NCBI GenBank assembly: GCA_035610835.1
Contig: CM069455.1
Coordinates: 15,373,266-15,437,265, forward strand
Length of the DNA stretch: 64,000 nucleotides
Direction of reading: 5' to 3'
Origin: Ophiura sarsii
Taxonomy: Eukaryota; Echinodermata; Ophiuroidea; Amphilepidida; Ophiuridae
Shown: in pieces, positions 50,245 through 61,660 of the stretch
Layout of the letters: each line of letters opens with the position of its first letter
Position numbering within the stretch: the first letter of the stretch is position 1
Position numbers and translations under genes: made by a program
Notes under the pieces: model-generated
The model's input: only the letters and a program-made list of their open reading frames with translations
What the model was told of the DNA's origin: nothing
The model's database searches: none

Positions 50245-50589
50245 CAGGGTGTCCCCCCAAAAAACGTGCACGTGTTTACCCAACTTATTGACCATGAAGT
50301 TCTAACATTTGGTGTAACATTTTTATACAATATATTGAGAGACTAAACGCCTGGCTTTCAGATGCCGTTTATTTCATCTGATTTGGTATTGTCAATCCTG
50401 ATATATGACCAATTAACTAAAGCTAGCTAAATCGACGTTGTGCCAATTGATCATATCTCAGGATTGATAAAACCAAATCAGATGAAATAAACGGCATCTC
50501 CATATGTATAAAAGTGTTACACTAAATTTTAGAACTTCATGGTCAATAAGTTGGGTAAACACGTGCACGGTTTTTATTGGGACACCCTG
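50245..50589. mobile_element. 345-bp TA-flanked CAGGGTGTCCC palindromic element
   Basis: The ends CAGGGTGTCCC and GGGACACCCTG lie next to TA on both sides (50243-50244, 50590-50591). The arms pair almost throughout (CACGTGTTTACCCAACTTAT; TTCATGGTCAATAAG; GATGAAATAAACGGCATC), leaving a short centre near 50415. A one-armed relative lies at 257-400. Confidence 0.85.
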
Positions 50590-50952
50590 TAAGCATACTG
50601 TACACGCGGACATTGCCTTTTTGCGTAAAAAAAAGAAGAAAAGAAAATTGTAAGTGTATCAAGGAACCTTCCTCATTACAACATTTGGATTGCGTACATT
50701 TCTCAAAATTTGAATTCTCACATGTGTCCTTAAAATGTCTCAAATCCAGTTTCTAAACACTAAATTGTCGAAATTTTTGGAAAGAAAAAACTTGGATGAA
50801 AAAATGAGTCAAATAAGGGAACTTGTATTTTTTCTCACAAATGTGCAATATTTATAGATACAAATTCAAGTAAAACCAGTGACATGTAAATTAACTGTCA
50901 CTGGCATGACTGGTAAAACCCAGGATAAACCCCACCAAAGTAAATTTGATAA

Positions 50953-50976
50953 CCCCCCCCCCCCCCCCCCCCCCCC
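50953..50976 (+). repeat. 24-base C-run
   Basis: Uninterrupted C. Confidence 0.95.
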
Positions 50977-51108
50977 ACCCCCTGATATATATTCGCCATC
51001 TTACCGCTATTATTTTACCGCTATCAAATAATAGAGGTTATCCATGTAACGGATTAGCTGCCATCCTGTAGGGAATAGGCCTAAAACTTGTGTTGACGAT
51101 TTTTTTTA

Positions 51109-51243
51109 AAAAGAAGACACACCTGTTTCATAATATGTAGGTCAATTTGGTAACACGGTTCATGCAATGAATTATACGTCGCGTACCGATTTAATTGAAT
51201 ATAGAATAGCCTCGGTGCGATTCCCCTTTGTAGTCCGTTGGCC
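51109..51243 (-). repeat. Dispersed repeat, copy 2 (partner at 13270-13376)
   Basis: Reverse complement of the 13270 copy: AAGAAGACACACCTGTTTCA, AGGTCAATTTGGTAACACGG, GTGCGATTCCCCTTTGTAGT, CCGTTGG, with about 28 extra bases. Confidence 0.75.
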
Positions 51244-51249
51244 ATGGTA

Positions 51250-52670
51250 TATGAATACCTCTAAGTGGGCGCGTCCAGAGTGTAATAAGTTTCTCATAAG
51301 TCCTCATGTAAATGGTCCAGCGGTTTCTCAAATAGCAAAAGTCCTACGTGGGAAAGAAATAATAGCTTTTCGAGATGAAAAAAACCCACTTATTTTCCAT
51401 GAAAAATAATATCCTATTATAGGCCTACCGTGTCGTTTCATTCTTGAAAGCCTACATTCATCACATTGATTCGGAATCCGATAACAATACGATAAAAAAG
51501 GGAAAATCTGTTCACATACCATACATAAATCTGCCATAAACTTGATCAATCACCGTAAAATTGCTACTTCTATTATAATAGGCCTATTATAGCCATAATC
51601 CTAAAATCTGTGTGCAATCGAATTTTGATTTTCATCCCTGTATTGTATAGAAAGATCACACTTGATTGCTTAAACCAGTGGTTAAACAAAATCCCACGAT
51701 ATATTATGACGAGCTTTAGTCACGTTGAGTTGTGGCAATGTTAGTACTTGTTGGGTTGGGATGGAGTTTGATAAGACAAGGTTGTTCACTCTAATCAATA
51801 TATTAAATAGGCCTGCCCTACTTCACAAAACGTAATAATGTTTTTTATAAGGATCTCAGTAATTACTAATAAAATCTAATAGAGAATATTGAAGGTGGTA
51901 TGACTTTTTTTACAGCTTTGGTCAGAAAAGTAAATAGGCTATATCATATTGTTAATTCAAATGTGCCCCTGATTTTCTCGAGCCAAATGCCGCGCCTTGG
52001 TCAGTTTAATGAAAATACCACTAACTAACATGACTATAAGGCGACAAAGACAAAAAACCTGTTCCACCGGGCAAACGAGCCGCCTCTTCGGGAAATATGC
52101 CGCCGAATCAGACATTTGAGAGCAGGGAAGGCGGTTCCGATTTTTTTTGGGAAAGCGGGGTGGGGGTGGAAGTTGGTGTCCCCCAAATCCGGCGCGCGTA
52201 CAAAAAACTTCGAGATTCCTTATTTATTTTATTTTGGGGGGACGAGTTAACTCGGACCCCTAGTTTTCAAATGAAAGGTCACGTGGTCATTATTATTGTT
52301 TCAATTAGCTAGTGGTGACGTGAAACGTTATAATTATTGTATTTACTAAATAATGTAAATTGTATTATACATAAAGGAAGAAGTATTGATAGGAAAACGA
52401 ACCTTATATGTGGTTTCAGGCAATTTGAGGCATGTATTTACAGTCGGCAGTAGAGTTTGGTATAAAATTCGAAAATATCGCCAAATTCAGATTTTCAGTG
52501 CGAAATTAGTATTTTAATGATATTTTATATTAAATGTGTCTATTACCGTAAATAAAATGGTGCTTTAATGGACAATGTAGTTTTAATATCACATTTTACT
52601 TTTCGATTTAGCAGTATCCGAGACAATCTCAACGGATGTATACCGTTGTAACATCTGCGATTGTGAACAG
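51250..52670. other. Gene-free stretch
   Basis: Contains one end of a TAAGGCGA-family element near 52037 (ATAAGGCGACAAAGACAAAA then AACCTGTTCCACCGG) and several TAGGCCTA palindromes. No gene recognised. Confidence 0.45.
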
Positions 52671-52672
52671 GA

Positions 52673-52743
52673 TGCTGTGGTGTAATGGTTAGTCACCCGC
52701 ACTGTTACGCGGGAATACAGGGTTCGATTCCGCTGGGGAGCAC
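52673..52743 (+). pseudogene. tRNA-like sequence with Pol III boxes (Asp/Asn-like, probably a pseudogene or SINE head)
   Basis: The A-box region TGGTGTAATGGTTAGTCA and B box GGTTCGATTCC are well placed, and an oligo-T terminator follows directly (52745-52750). The anticodon arm has a perfect CCCGC/GCGGG stem like tRNA-Asp, but the loop ACTGTTAC has 8 bases and reads GTT (Asn) where Asp would be GTC. The T-stem retains only about two pairs and the acceptor stem about five of seven. Those faults argue against a functional tRNA. Confidence 0.6.
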
Positions 52744-53106
52744 ACTTTTTTAATATTACATTTGTACTTTTTTATGTTCCATTATATCGTTTACTTACAA
52801 TATCATTAGTTTGTTTATTAACGAGACTCTTTTTTATCTATTAATATTGTTTACCATTTTTGTTCAATGAATATAGATAATCACGATTTCTTTTGATTCG
52901 GCTCATCTTGTTATGTTCGTTCGTCTGGCTGTTCGTGATGTTTATTTTTACAAAACGATTGACTACAATTATCCATCAAAACCTACCATTTATGCAATAC
53001 AAAACAAAAACGGCCTATATTGGTGTAGTATTATTGAATCAAAATATTAAGGAATGCTTTTCTGCTAAAAGATTCGCATTGTGTAGTATCTATGATCAAT
53101 CTTGAT

Positions 53107-53384
53107 TAAACAAGGTCTTCTATAAAACAAGGTCTTCTAAAAAACTGTGGGGACGAGTGTTCAAGTTGGCAAGAGGATCACTATAGTGTGTTGTTTCTGG
53201 AAGGACTGCTGTACATTATTATGTAATTTACATCGAAATATATTATTACAAATTTAAATTAAATTATAAATAATGATATTTTCCTCTTGCCAACTTCGAC
53301 AAAATTCAACAGATCCATCCAAGTCTTCTCAACCTTTTGCCACCTTAAACACTCGTCCCCCAGTTTTTTTAAATACCTTGTTTG
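53107..53384. mobile_element. 280-bp inverted-repeat element
   Basis: The left arm AACAAGGTCTTCTAAAAAAC, then TGGGGACGAGTGTT and AAGTTGGCAAGAGG, is mirrored by CCTCTTGCCAACTT, AACACTCGTCCCCCAGTTTT and CCTTGTTT. The left end is locally duplicated (AAAACAAGGTCTTCTA twice). No clear target duplication. Confidence 0.75.
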
Positions 53385-54380
53385 GTTAATTTTCAGACAA
53401 TTTTCAAAACATTCCACAAATTTCAACATTTTCTAATTTTTAAAAAAAAAATTTAATGGGTTGGTCGGGCCCATTGAACAGGTGTTTTTTTTCATGGCCT
53501 AACATTTTTTGCGAACGTGATGATAACCACCACTCAATAATCTCAGATACTGAGACGCGGGGCATTTGTACCCCCTCCTTTTGCTCATTTGCAATTCCCC
53601 GGTCAGTCACATACTTGGAACTAATACTTGTCTAAACATCTCTATAACCTGAGTGATAACCGGTGTGTTAACAATCCTGGTAATAAGTGCTAGCTGAAGA
53701 GTTTTCAGGCATACTCGATTTAAGATGTTTATAGAACTTTATAAAGTCCCAATTTGCATCACAAAATACGCATGTGATCTTGTTTTGGTAAGCACTGGGG
53801 TATACAGTTGAAGATGAATTCTGCATGAGGGCGCATATCAATTTTCTGAGCGTGTCATAACACGACGAAGTCGGAGCGTTGCTGATACACAAAGTGGTGG
53901 CAGCTGGCGGTGGTGGTCACTTGGACATTTAAGAAGTTGGTATATATAGCTGATGGTCAAGATGATGTTAACTATGGTATCATTGGGCTATTCTATTTAA
54001 AATCCATACACCCTTTGTGGAATACATGACCTTCATCTTCCTCACAGGGAGTGTGAATATCAAATGGGATGGGGTGCGTCTGTAATTACCTGCAAATGAG
54101 GACGCACACCCCTGTGTGGGTTACTGCATTTTTATCCAAACAGGTGACAACCATTTGAAAAAAGTTTATTCATGTGTTTCAATTTTTCATGGGATTCAAG
54201 TTTCATCAATTTGTCCAATCCCTATGCAAGAAAGTGTCATTTTTTATTGGTCATCAAATTTAATAATGGCAGCATTTCAAGGCGAAGGTTAACTGTTGGG
54301 TGAAACTTTATTGCACATTAATTGTGTAACATTTCAGTCTACATTTTACATTTTTTGTAACAGGTTAAGGAGCCTAACTA

Positions 54381-54458
54381 ACTGTTTTCCAGAAAAATGC
54401 ACATTTCGCAAAAGATATAAGTCCTCCCTGCGAAATGTGCATTTTTCTGGAAAACAGT
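54381..54458. repeat. Perfect 30-bp inverted repeat with 18-base spacer (hairpin)
   Basis: ACTGTTTTCCAGAAAAATGC, then ACATTTCGCA (54381-54410), is matched base for base by its inverse complement at 54429-54458. The 78-base hairpin has the size of an animal pre-miRNA, but the perfect stem fits a cruciform or a young MITE better. Confidence 0.85.
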
Positions 54459-54893
54459 CAATTCTGCAAATTAGCTCAGATTTCGCCCATATTGATATTT
54501 TCGTTCGAAATATGTAACATTTTAATTCAAGGGACTCATTTAAATCCTATTTACCGAAGTTCATATTGAAAAGGTTGTCATTTTGGAATCATATGAACAT
54601 TTTATATTAGTTAGTCCGTTTTTAGTGCAACCTAAAAATGTGGCGCATTACCCGTAAGCATTTATGCTAGGAACCCCCGGGGTAAATCACAAGACCATAT
54701 ACACCATGACTCAGCCTTAAGCGACATGTCGTAGCACTCGAACAAGACGTTTTTGTTTCAAAACTATTCGTTTGGGACCCCTTAACAAACTAATTTGCGT
54801 GGAAAAACATGAACCATTCCATTTTTTTCTATGATCAAAATGATTATACTTCTCAGGAGAGCTATGATATCTCTTCATGACGGTACATGTTAA

Positions 54894-55098
54894 CCCCCTG
54901 AGAACTACCGGCCGATTGGTTGAAAAGATGGGTACATCATTTATTGCACCAATGAGAGACATTGTTTGAATAATTGTATCCCTGATAAAGATGGAGTGAA
55001 ACATTTTACAAGCTGCATTTGAATTGGCTATTCATATGAGTACATCTTGTAATAAACCAATCAGAACCACTGTAAGATAGACAGGTAGACCCAGGGGG
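54894..55098. mobile_element. T1 TTAA-flanked MITE, copy 3 (best preserved)
   Basis: CCCCCTGAGAACTACCGGCC on the left and GGTAGACCCAGGGGG on the right, each abutting TTAA (54890-54893, 55099-55102). The interior matches copies 1 and 2 (CGATTGGTTGAAAAGATGGG, ATTGCACCAATGAGAGAC, GTAATAAACCAATCAGAACC). Confidence 0.9.
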
Positions 55099-56039
55099 TT
55101 AACCTGGTTCAGGGTGGAAGGTCCTTTTGACAAAAGCGAGGGTTAAACCATGTTTACCATCCTCATTTATTGCACACAGCTCAACTCTTTGATACATATT
55201 CCTTTTTTCAATTTAATTGCACATCATCTGACAGCTTTCTAAACCACTGAAACGAAATAATATTGACAAGAATAATGAAATTTAACATAAATATTCTTCT
55301 TAATTGTGCATCGTAAAATCATTCATCAGATCCCGAACACCAGATTGTCACCTTTTTCTGTTTGTTATAAATTATGTAGATATTTATTAGGTTAATAATT
55401 ATGTATACAGATATGTGATTAAATAATACAGAAATGTGGTTAAGTAATACAGATAATGTGGTTAAATAATACAGATATGTGATTAAGTAATACAAATATG
55501 TTATTAAGTAATACAAATAGGTTATTAAGTAATGCAAATACGGATTACGTATGTAGCTAAGTAATGCACAAATGTAAGATTAAGTACTACAGACATGTGA
55601 TTAGGTAATACAGATAGTATATCAAGTAATACGTATAATGTGGTAAAGAAATACAAATATGTGGTTAGGTAATACAGATATGTAAATAAGTAATAAAAAT
55701 GTGATTAAGTAATACAGATAATGTGAATAAATAATACAGATATGTGACTGAGTAATACATACAAATAATTTATATGATTAAGTAATAGAGATATATGATT
55801 AAGTAATACAGATATGTGGATAAGTAATACAGATATGTGAATTAGTAATACAGATATGTGAATTAGTAATACAAATATGTGATTAAGAAATACTGATATG
55901 TGAATAAGTAATACAAATATGTGATTAAGTAATACAAATATGTGATTAAATAATGCAAAAATGTGATTAATTAATACAGATATGTGCCTGAGTAATACAG
56001 ACATATGTGATTGAGTAATACATATATGTAGCTAATTAA

Positions 56040-56316
56040 CCCTAACCTCCTACCCACATTTTCCAATGGATTTTTTTTCAACGACAAAAACGCGGACAAA
56101 AAGAGTGGCGCTGCCACCGGAGCTTGAACCCATAACCAACCTCTCGGTTGCGTGACGGACACTCTACCTGTGCGATACGGGGGCCAACCATAATACTTGG
56201 GCGAGTATATTCGCCCAACTATGTAGCCTGGGGCAATTATTTCATCGAAAAAGTGCCACGCCAGTGTGCACAGACAGACTTAACCGTGGACATTTGTGGC
56301 ACTGGGGTGGTTAGGG
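56040..56316. mobile_element. 277-bp piggyBac-like MITE in the satellite, carrying a tRNA-like segment
   Basis: The ends CCCTAACC and GGTTAGGG abut TTAA on both sides (56036-56039, 56317-56320). The flanking satellite would read GCTAATTAATACAAATATG once the insert and one TTAA are removed. CCCT-type ends with TTAA target fit the piggyBac superfamily. Inside are a tRNA-like Pol III segment on the minus strand, a short hairpin TGGGCGAGTATATTCGCCCA, and the inverted pair AGTGCCAC/GTGGCACT near the right end. Confidence 0.85.
56108..56183 (-). pseudogene. tRNA-like / SINE-type Pol III promoter segment within the MITE
   Basis: On the minus strand an A-box-like TCGCACAGGTAGAGTG is followed about 35 bases later by the B-box-like GGTTCAAGCTCC. 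The ends GCCCCCG and TGGCAGC could make about five acceptor pairs. CAACCGAGAGGTTG forms a strong small stem between the boxes. I read it as tRNA-derived; identity and function are unclear. Confidence 0.5.
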
Positions 56317-56723
56317 TTAATACAAATATGTGATTAAGTAATACAGATATGTGCTTGAGAAATACATATATGTAGTTAATTAATACAGATATGTGATTAA
56401 GTAATACAGATATGTGATGAAGTAATGCAAGTATGTGATAAAGTAATACAAATATGTGATTAAGCAATACGAATATGTGGCAGATAAGTTATTTAATAAT
56501 ACATATATGTGATTAAGTAATACAGATATGCGATTAAGTAATACAGATATGTGATTTAGTAATACAGATATATGATAAAGTTATACAAATATATGATTAA
56601 GTAATGCAAAAATGTGATTAAGTAATACAGATATGTGATTAAGTAATGCAGATATGTGACTGAGTAATACATAAATGTGATCAAGTAATACAGATATGTC
56701 ATTAGGTAATGCAAATATGTGAT

Positions 56724-59082
56724 TAAGTAATACAAATAAATATGAGTGAGTGAAACATATATGAGTAAGTAAATACAAATAAGTGATTAAGTAGTACGGA
56801 TATGGGATTAAATAATACAAAAATGTCATTAACTAGTGTAAAAATGTGATGAAGTAATACAGATATGTCATTAAGTAAAACAAATAATTTATGTGATTAA
56901 GTAGTACAGATATATGATTAAGTAATACAGATATATGATTAAGTAATACAAATATGAGATTAAGTAATGCAATTATGTGATAAAGTAATACAGATATGCG
57001 ATTAAGTATACAGATATGTGATTTAGAAATACAGAAATATGATTAAGTAATACAAATATGTGATTAAGTAATGCAGAAATGTGATTAAGTAATACAGATA
57101 TGTGATTAGGTAATGCAAATATGTGATTTAGTAAAACAGATATGTGAATTAGTAATACAAGTATGTGATTAAGAAATACAAATATGTGATTAAGTAATAC
57201 AAATATGTGATTACAAATATGTGATTAAGTAATACAAATATGTGATTAAGTTATGCAAAAAAGTGATAAAGTAATACAGATAATGTGATCAAGTAATGCA
57301 GATATGTGACTGTGTAACACATAAATGTGGTTAAGTAATACAGATATGTCATTAGGCAATGCAAATATGTGACTAAGTAATGCAGATCTGTGAATAACTA
57401 ATACAAATATGTGATTAGGTAATACAGATATGTAAATAAATAATACAGATATGTGATACAGATATGTGATTAAGTAATACAGATATGTGATTAAGTAATA
57501 CAGATATGTGAATAAGTGATTAAAATGTGTGGTTAAGTAATACAGATATATGAATAAGTAATACAAATATGTGATTAAGTAATACATATAAGTGAGTGAA
57601 ACAGATATATGAGTAAGTAATACAAATAAGTGAATAAGTAGTACAGATATGTGAGTAAATAATACAAACATGTCATTAAAAATGTGATTAAGTAATACAG
57701 ATATGTGATTAAGTAATAAAGATATGTGATTAAGTAATACAGATATGTGATTTAGTAATACAGATATATGATTAAGTAATACAAATATGTGATTAAGTTA
57801 TGCAAAAATGTGAATAAATAATACAGATTTATGATTAAGTAATGCAGATATGTGACTAAGTAATACATAAATGTGATTAAGTAATACAGATATGTGAATA
57901 AGTAATACAAATAAATATGAGTGAGTGAAACATATATGAGTAAGTAAATACAAATAAGTGATTAAGTAGTACGGATATGGGATTAAATAATACAAAAATG
58001 TCATTAACTAGTGTAAAAATGTGATGAAGTAATACAGATATGTCATTAAGTAAAACAAATAATTTATGTGATTAAGTAGTACAGATATATGATTAAGTAA
58101 TACAGATATATGATTAAGTAATACAAATATGAGATTAAGTAATGCAATTATGTGATAAAGTAATACAGATATGCGATTAAGTATACAGATATGTGATTTA
58201 GAAATACAGAAATATGATTAAGTAATACAAATATGTGATTAAGTAATGCAGAAATGTGATTAAGTAATACAGATATGTGATTAGGTAATGCAAATATGTG
58301 ATTTAGTAAAACAGATATGTGAATTAGTAATACAAGTATGTGATTAAGAAATACAAATATGTGATTAAGTAATACAAATATGTGATTACAAATATGTGAT
58401 TAAGTAATACAAATATGTGATTAAGTTATGCAAAAAAGTGATAAAGTAATACAGATAATGTGATCAAGTAATGCAGATATGTGACTGTGTAACACATAAA
58501 TGTGGTTAAGTAATACAGATATGTCATTAGGCAATGCAAATATGTGACTAAGTAATGCAGATCTGTGAATAACTAATACAAATATGTGATTAGGTAATAC
58601 AGATATGTAAATAAATAATACAGATATGTGATACAGATATGTGATTAAGTAATACAGATATGTGATTAAGTAATACAGATATGTGAATAAGTGATTAAAA
58701 TGTGTGGTTAAGTAATACAGATATATGAATAAGTAATACAAATATGTGATTAAGTAATACATATAAGTGAGTGAAACAGATATATGAGTAAGTAATACAA
58801 ATAAGTGAATAAGTAGTACAGATATGTGAGTAAATAATACAAACATGTCATTAAAAATGTGATTAAGTAATACAGATATGTGATTAAGTAATAAAGATAT
58901 GTGATTAAGTAATACAGATATGTGATTTAGTAATACAGATATATGATTAAGTAATACAAATATGTGATTAAGTTATGCAAAAATGTGAATAAATAATACA
59001 GATTTATGATTAAGTAATGCAGATATGTGACTAAGTAATACATAAATGTGATTAAGTAATACAGATATGTGAATAAGTAATA
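56724..59082. repeat. 1,175-bp higher-order duplication in the satellite
   Basis: The stretch 56724-57898 is repeated at 57899 onward to about 59082, with offset 1,175 bp and no difference in the parts I compared (including private variants such as GTAGTACGGATATGGGATTA and the TCATTAACTAGTGTAAAAAT part). The left 21-bp units on each side are diverged, so this is a recent duplication, or an assembly duplication. A diverged third relative starts near 59960. Confidence 0.9.
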
Positions 59083-59231
59083 AAAATGTGTGGTTTAGTA
59101 ATACAGATATATGAATAAGTAATACAAATATGTGATTAAGTAATACATATAAGTGAGTGAAACAGATATGTGAGTAATTAATACAAACATGTCATTAAAA
59201 ATGTGATGAAGTAATACAGATATGTCGTTAA

Positions 59232-59576
59232 AGGTAGATGACCCGATCACATTTTCGTAACACAGAATTATTTCAAACATACGGAGATTTTCATATCATA
59301 TGAAAGCTCGTATTTTTCTCATCATTATACTGAAATTTGACGGCCTAATTCGGTATAATGACAGAGAAATCGACGAAATAGCGTTGAATTACCGCGAATG
59401 GTGGTTACCACCGATATAGTTTGTGTACTACTCAATGGGTACAGTTCACAGCATATTGTGCGTCTAAAATAAGAACCATAATAGCTATGCATCTCAAATT
59501 TTGGGACACGACGTTTTTAAGGATGACCTTTCATGTAGAATAGAAAACTTCAAGTTGAAAATCGGAACATCTACCT
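59232..59576. mobile_element. 345-bp TTAA-inserted MITE in the satellite
   Basis: The ends AGGTAGATGACCCGAT and, read inward from the right, AGGTAGATGTTCCGAT differ at two bases and abut TTAA (59228-59231, 59577-59580). The unfilled site is present in the same array near 60080: GTCGTTAAGTAAAACAA against GTCGTTAA/insert/TTAAGTAAAACAA. No coding capacity. Confidence 0.9.
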
Positions 59577-60524
59577 TTAAGTAAAACAAGTAATGTATGT
59601 GATTAAGTGATACAGATATATGATTAAGTAATACAGATATGTGGTTAAGTAATACAGATATGTGATTAAGTAATACAGATATGCGATTAAGTAATACAGA
59701 TATGTGATTAAGTAATACAGATATGTGATTAAGTAATACAAATATGTGATGAAGTAATACAGATATGTGATTAAGTAATACAAATATGTGATTAAATAAT
59801 ACAGATATGTGATTAAGTAATACAAATATGTGATTAAATAATACAGATATGTGATTAAGCAATACAGATTTGTGGTTAAGTAATACAACTATGTCATTAA
59901 GTAATACAGATATGTGATTGAGTAATACAGATATGTGATTAAGTAATACATATATGAGTGAGTGAAACAGATATATGAGTAAGTAAATACAAATAAGTGA
60001 TTAAGTAGTACAGATACGTGATTAAATAATACAAACATGTCATTTACTAATGTAAAAATGTGATGAAGTAATACAGATATGTCGTTAAGTAAAACAAATA
60101 ATTTATGTGATTAAGTATTTATTATATAGTGGGTGTGGTTTGAGATGTCAGCAGGCAATTTGATTGGTTTTTGGCTGATTTTCAGCCGACACGCCCATAC
60201 AATTTGAGACAATGGTGCATAGTTTGGGGCGGGGTTTAATTCATTCGAAAAATAATACCTTCAGCGCGTATGCTCAACGCGTCATCGCGTTAGCGTGCCC
60301 TACACAAAGTCGCCGCCGTTTGCGTTGTGGGTATAACGCAGCAATGACAGGTGCGTGTGTGCTAAATAACGCGATTAATTTGAAGCAGAATGTTGGAAAA
60401 CAGCTCGCTGGATTCGCCGATTTTATAAAGGGGGACATTTGTTGTTGTTTGTTTAAAATAAATCTAACAAACTGCGTTATTTTATGATAAAAGATCAAAA
60501 TAACCAATAAACTAAATAAGAATG

Positions 60525-60668
60525 AGAATAAAACATAGTTCTCAGCTGTTTTGCTATAGACGATGGTCTAGCGCCTGCGGCGACCATACACGACTCCAAA
60601 TATGGTACAGCCTATACAATATAAGACCATCGTCTATATCAAAACAGCTAAGAACTATGTTTTATTCT
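60525..60668. repeat. Inverted repeat with 45-bp arms
   Basis: AGAATAAAACATAGTTCTCA, then GCTGTTTTG and TATAGACGATGGTCT (60525-60569), is mirrored at 60624-60668 with a few mismatches; the spacer is 54 bases. Confidence 0.85.
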
Positions 60669-61508
60669 CTAAATACAGTTCAACAACTCCCCCATACCTT
60701 AAGTACAGTAACAAAGCGTTGTTGATTTGAGATAAACTCACTGTTCATATGCAAATTACTAGGATAGCGAACCTTATTTGGAAACCGCAAAATTGTAAAC
60801 AAACAAGAATGTCGGGGAAAATGTTCGCAAAATTTGTTCATTTTTTCGGCGTATAAATGCATTTCGCCATGCAATCCTTAAAGTTAGCAAATAACTTTAT
60901 ATACCGAAATGTAGCTATATCCCTGAGGAAAATATTTTTGGCGAGGGCCATATGTAAAGGATCACTTCTAAAGCCACAATTTTAGCCGAACCGTCGCTAC
61001 CTGAGCACAAGAGAATCGCCTTTTTTGCATCATCGCGGCGAAATGTGTTCGCTTTGATCTACAGGACCGTATCACTATTGAAACGGAGGGGTGTGTTTTG
61101 ATTTTATACAAATATTCTATAAACATGTATCAAAATGTGTTGTGTAAATTAAACGCATTCTTGATTTAATTTTTCTCTGAATGTTAAAGGTGGTGTGTGA
61201 ATAAAATGCTATTTACAAAATATTTTTGATTTCACAATTACTTGCGAAATCATTTGTCTTCTCTCATGTTTACCTTTTGTAACCCAACCCATTCTGAAGT
61301 TCCATCGCCTATTTACGGGGAACGGACGATGTCCAAATAAGGGCCTAATTATAATAAACGTTAACATTTTTTTCTCGATTTTTAAAGAGCAGCTATTTTT
61401 TTATGTCAAATTAAGCCTATTAAAACAAGTTTTGTACTTGTTTGCATTAATTATCCAAAACGATATTCACATTTGAATGATGTAAATATGTTTGGTCGTT
61501 GTTGAACG

Positions 61509-61660
61509 GGGTTCAACAAGGTCTTCGTCGTTGTTTATCTTGAATCGACAACGGTAAGACGGGTTTATTTTGCTCGGGCAGCTAAAGCTGCCCTCGCAAA
61601 ATAAACCCGTCTTACCGTTGTCGATTCAAGATAAACAACTCCGAAACCTTATTGAACCCC
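61509..61660. mobile_element. 152-bp foldback hairpin at the block edge
   Basis: The arms of about 70 bp pair nearly throughout (GTTGTTTATCTTGAATCGAC, AACGGTAAGACGGGTTTATT and their complements). The centre GGGCAGCTAAAGCTGCCC pairs too, leaving a loop of four bases. Outer arms GGGGTTCAACAAGGT and ACCTTATTGAACCCC differ at one base. Confidence 0.85.

Larger units (their letters stand above)
60117..61660. other. 1.5-kb non-satellite block inside the array
   Basis: Unique-looking DNA interrupts the array. It holds a CpG-rich patch near 60255-60355, a 45-bp inverted repeat (60525-60668) and a long hairpin at its right edge (61509-61660). Two overlapping open frames (60212-60487 plus, 60274-60507 minus) have no recognisable motif. 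Confidence 0.6.
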
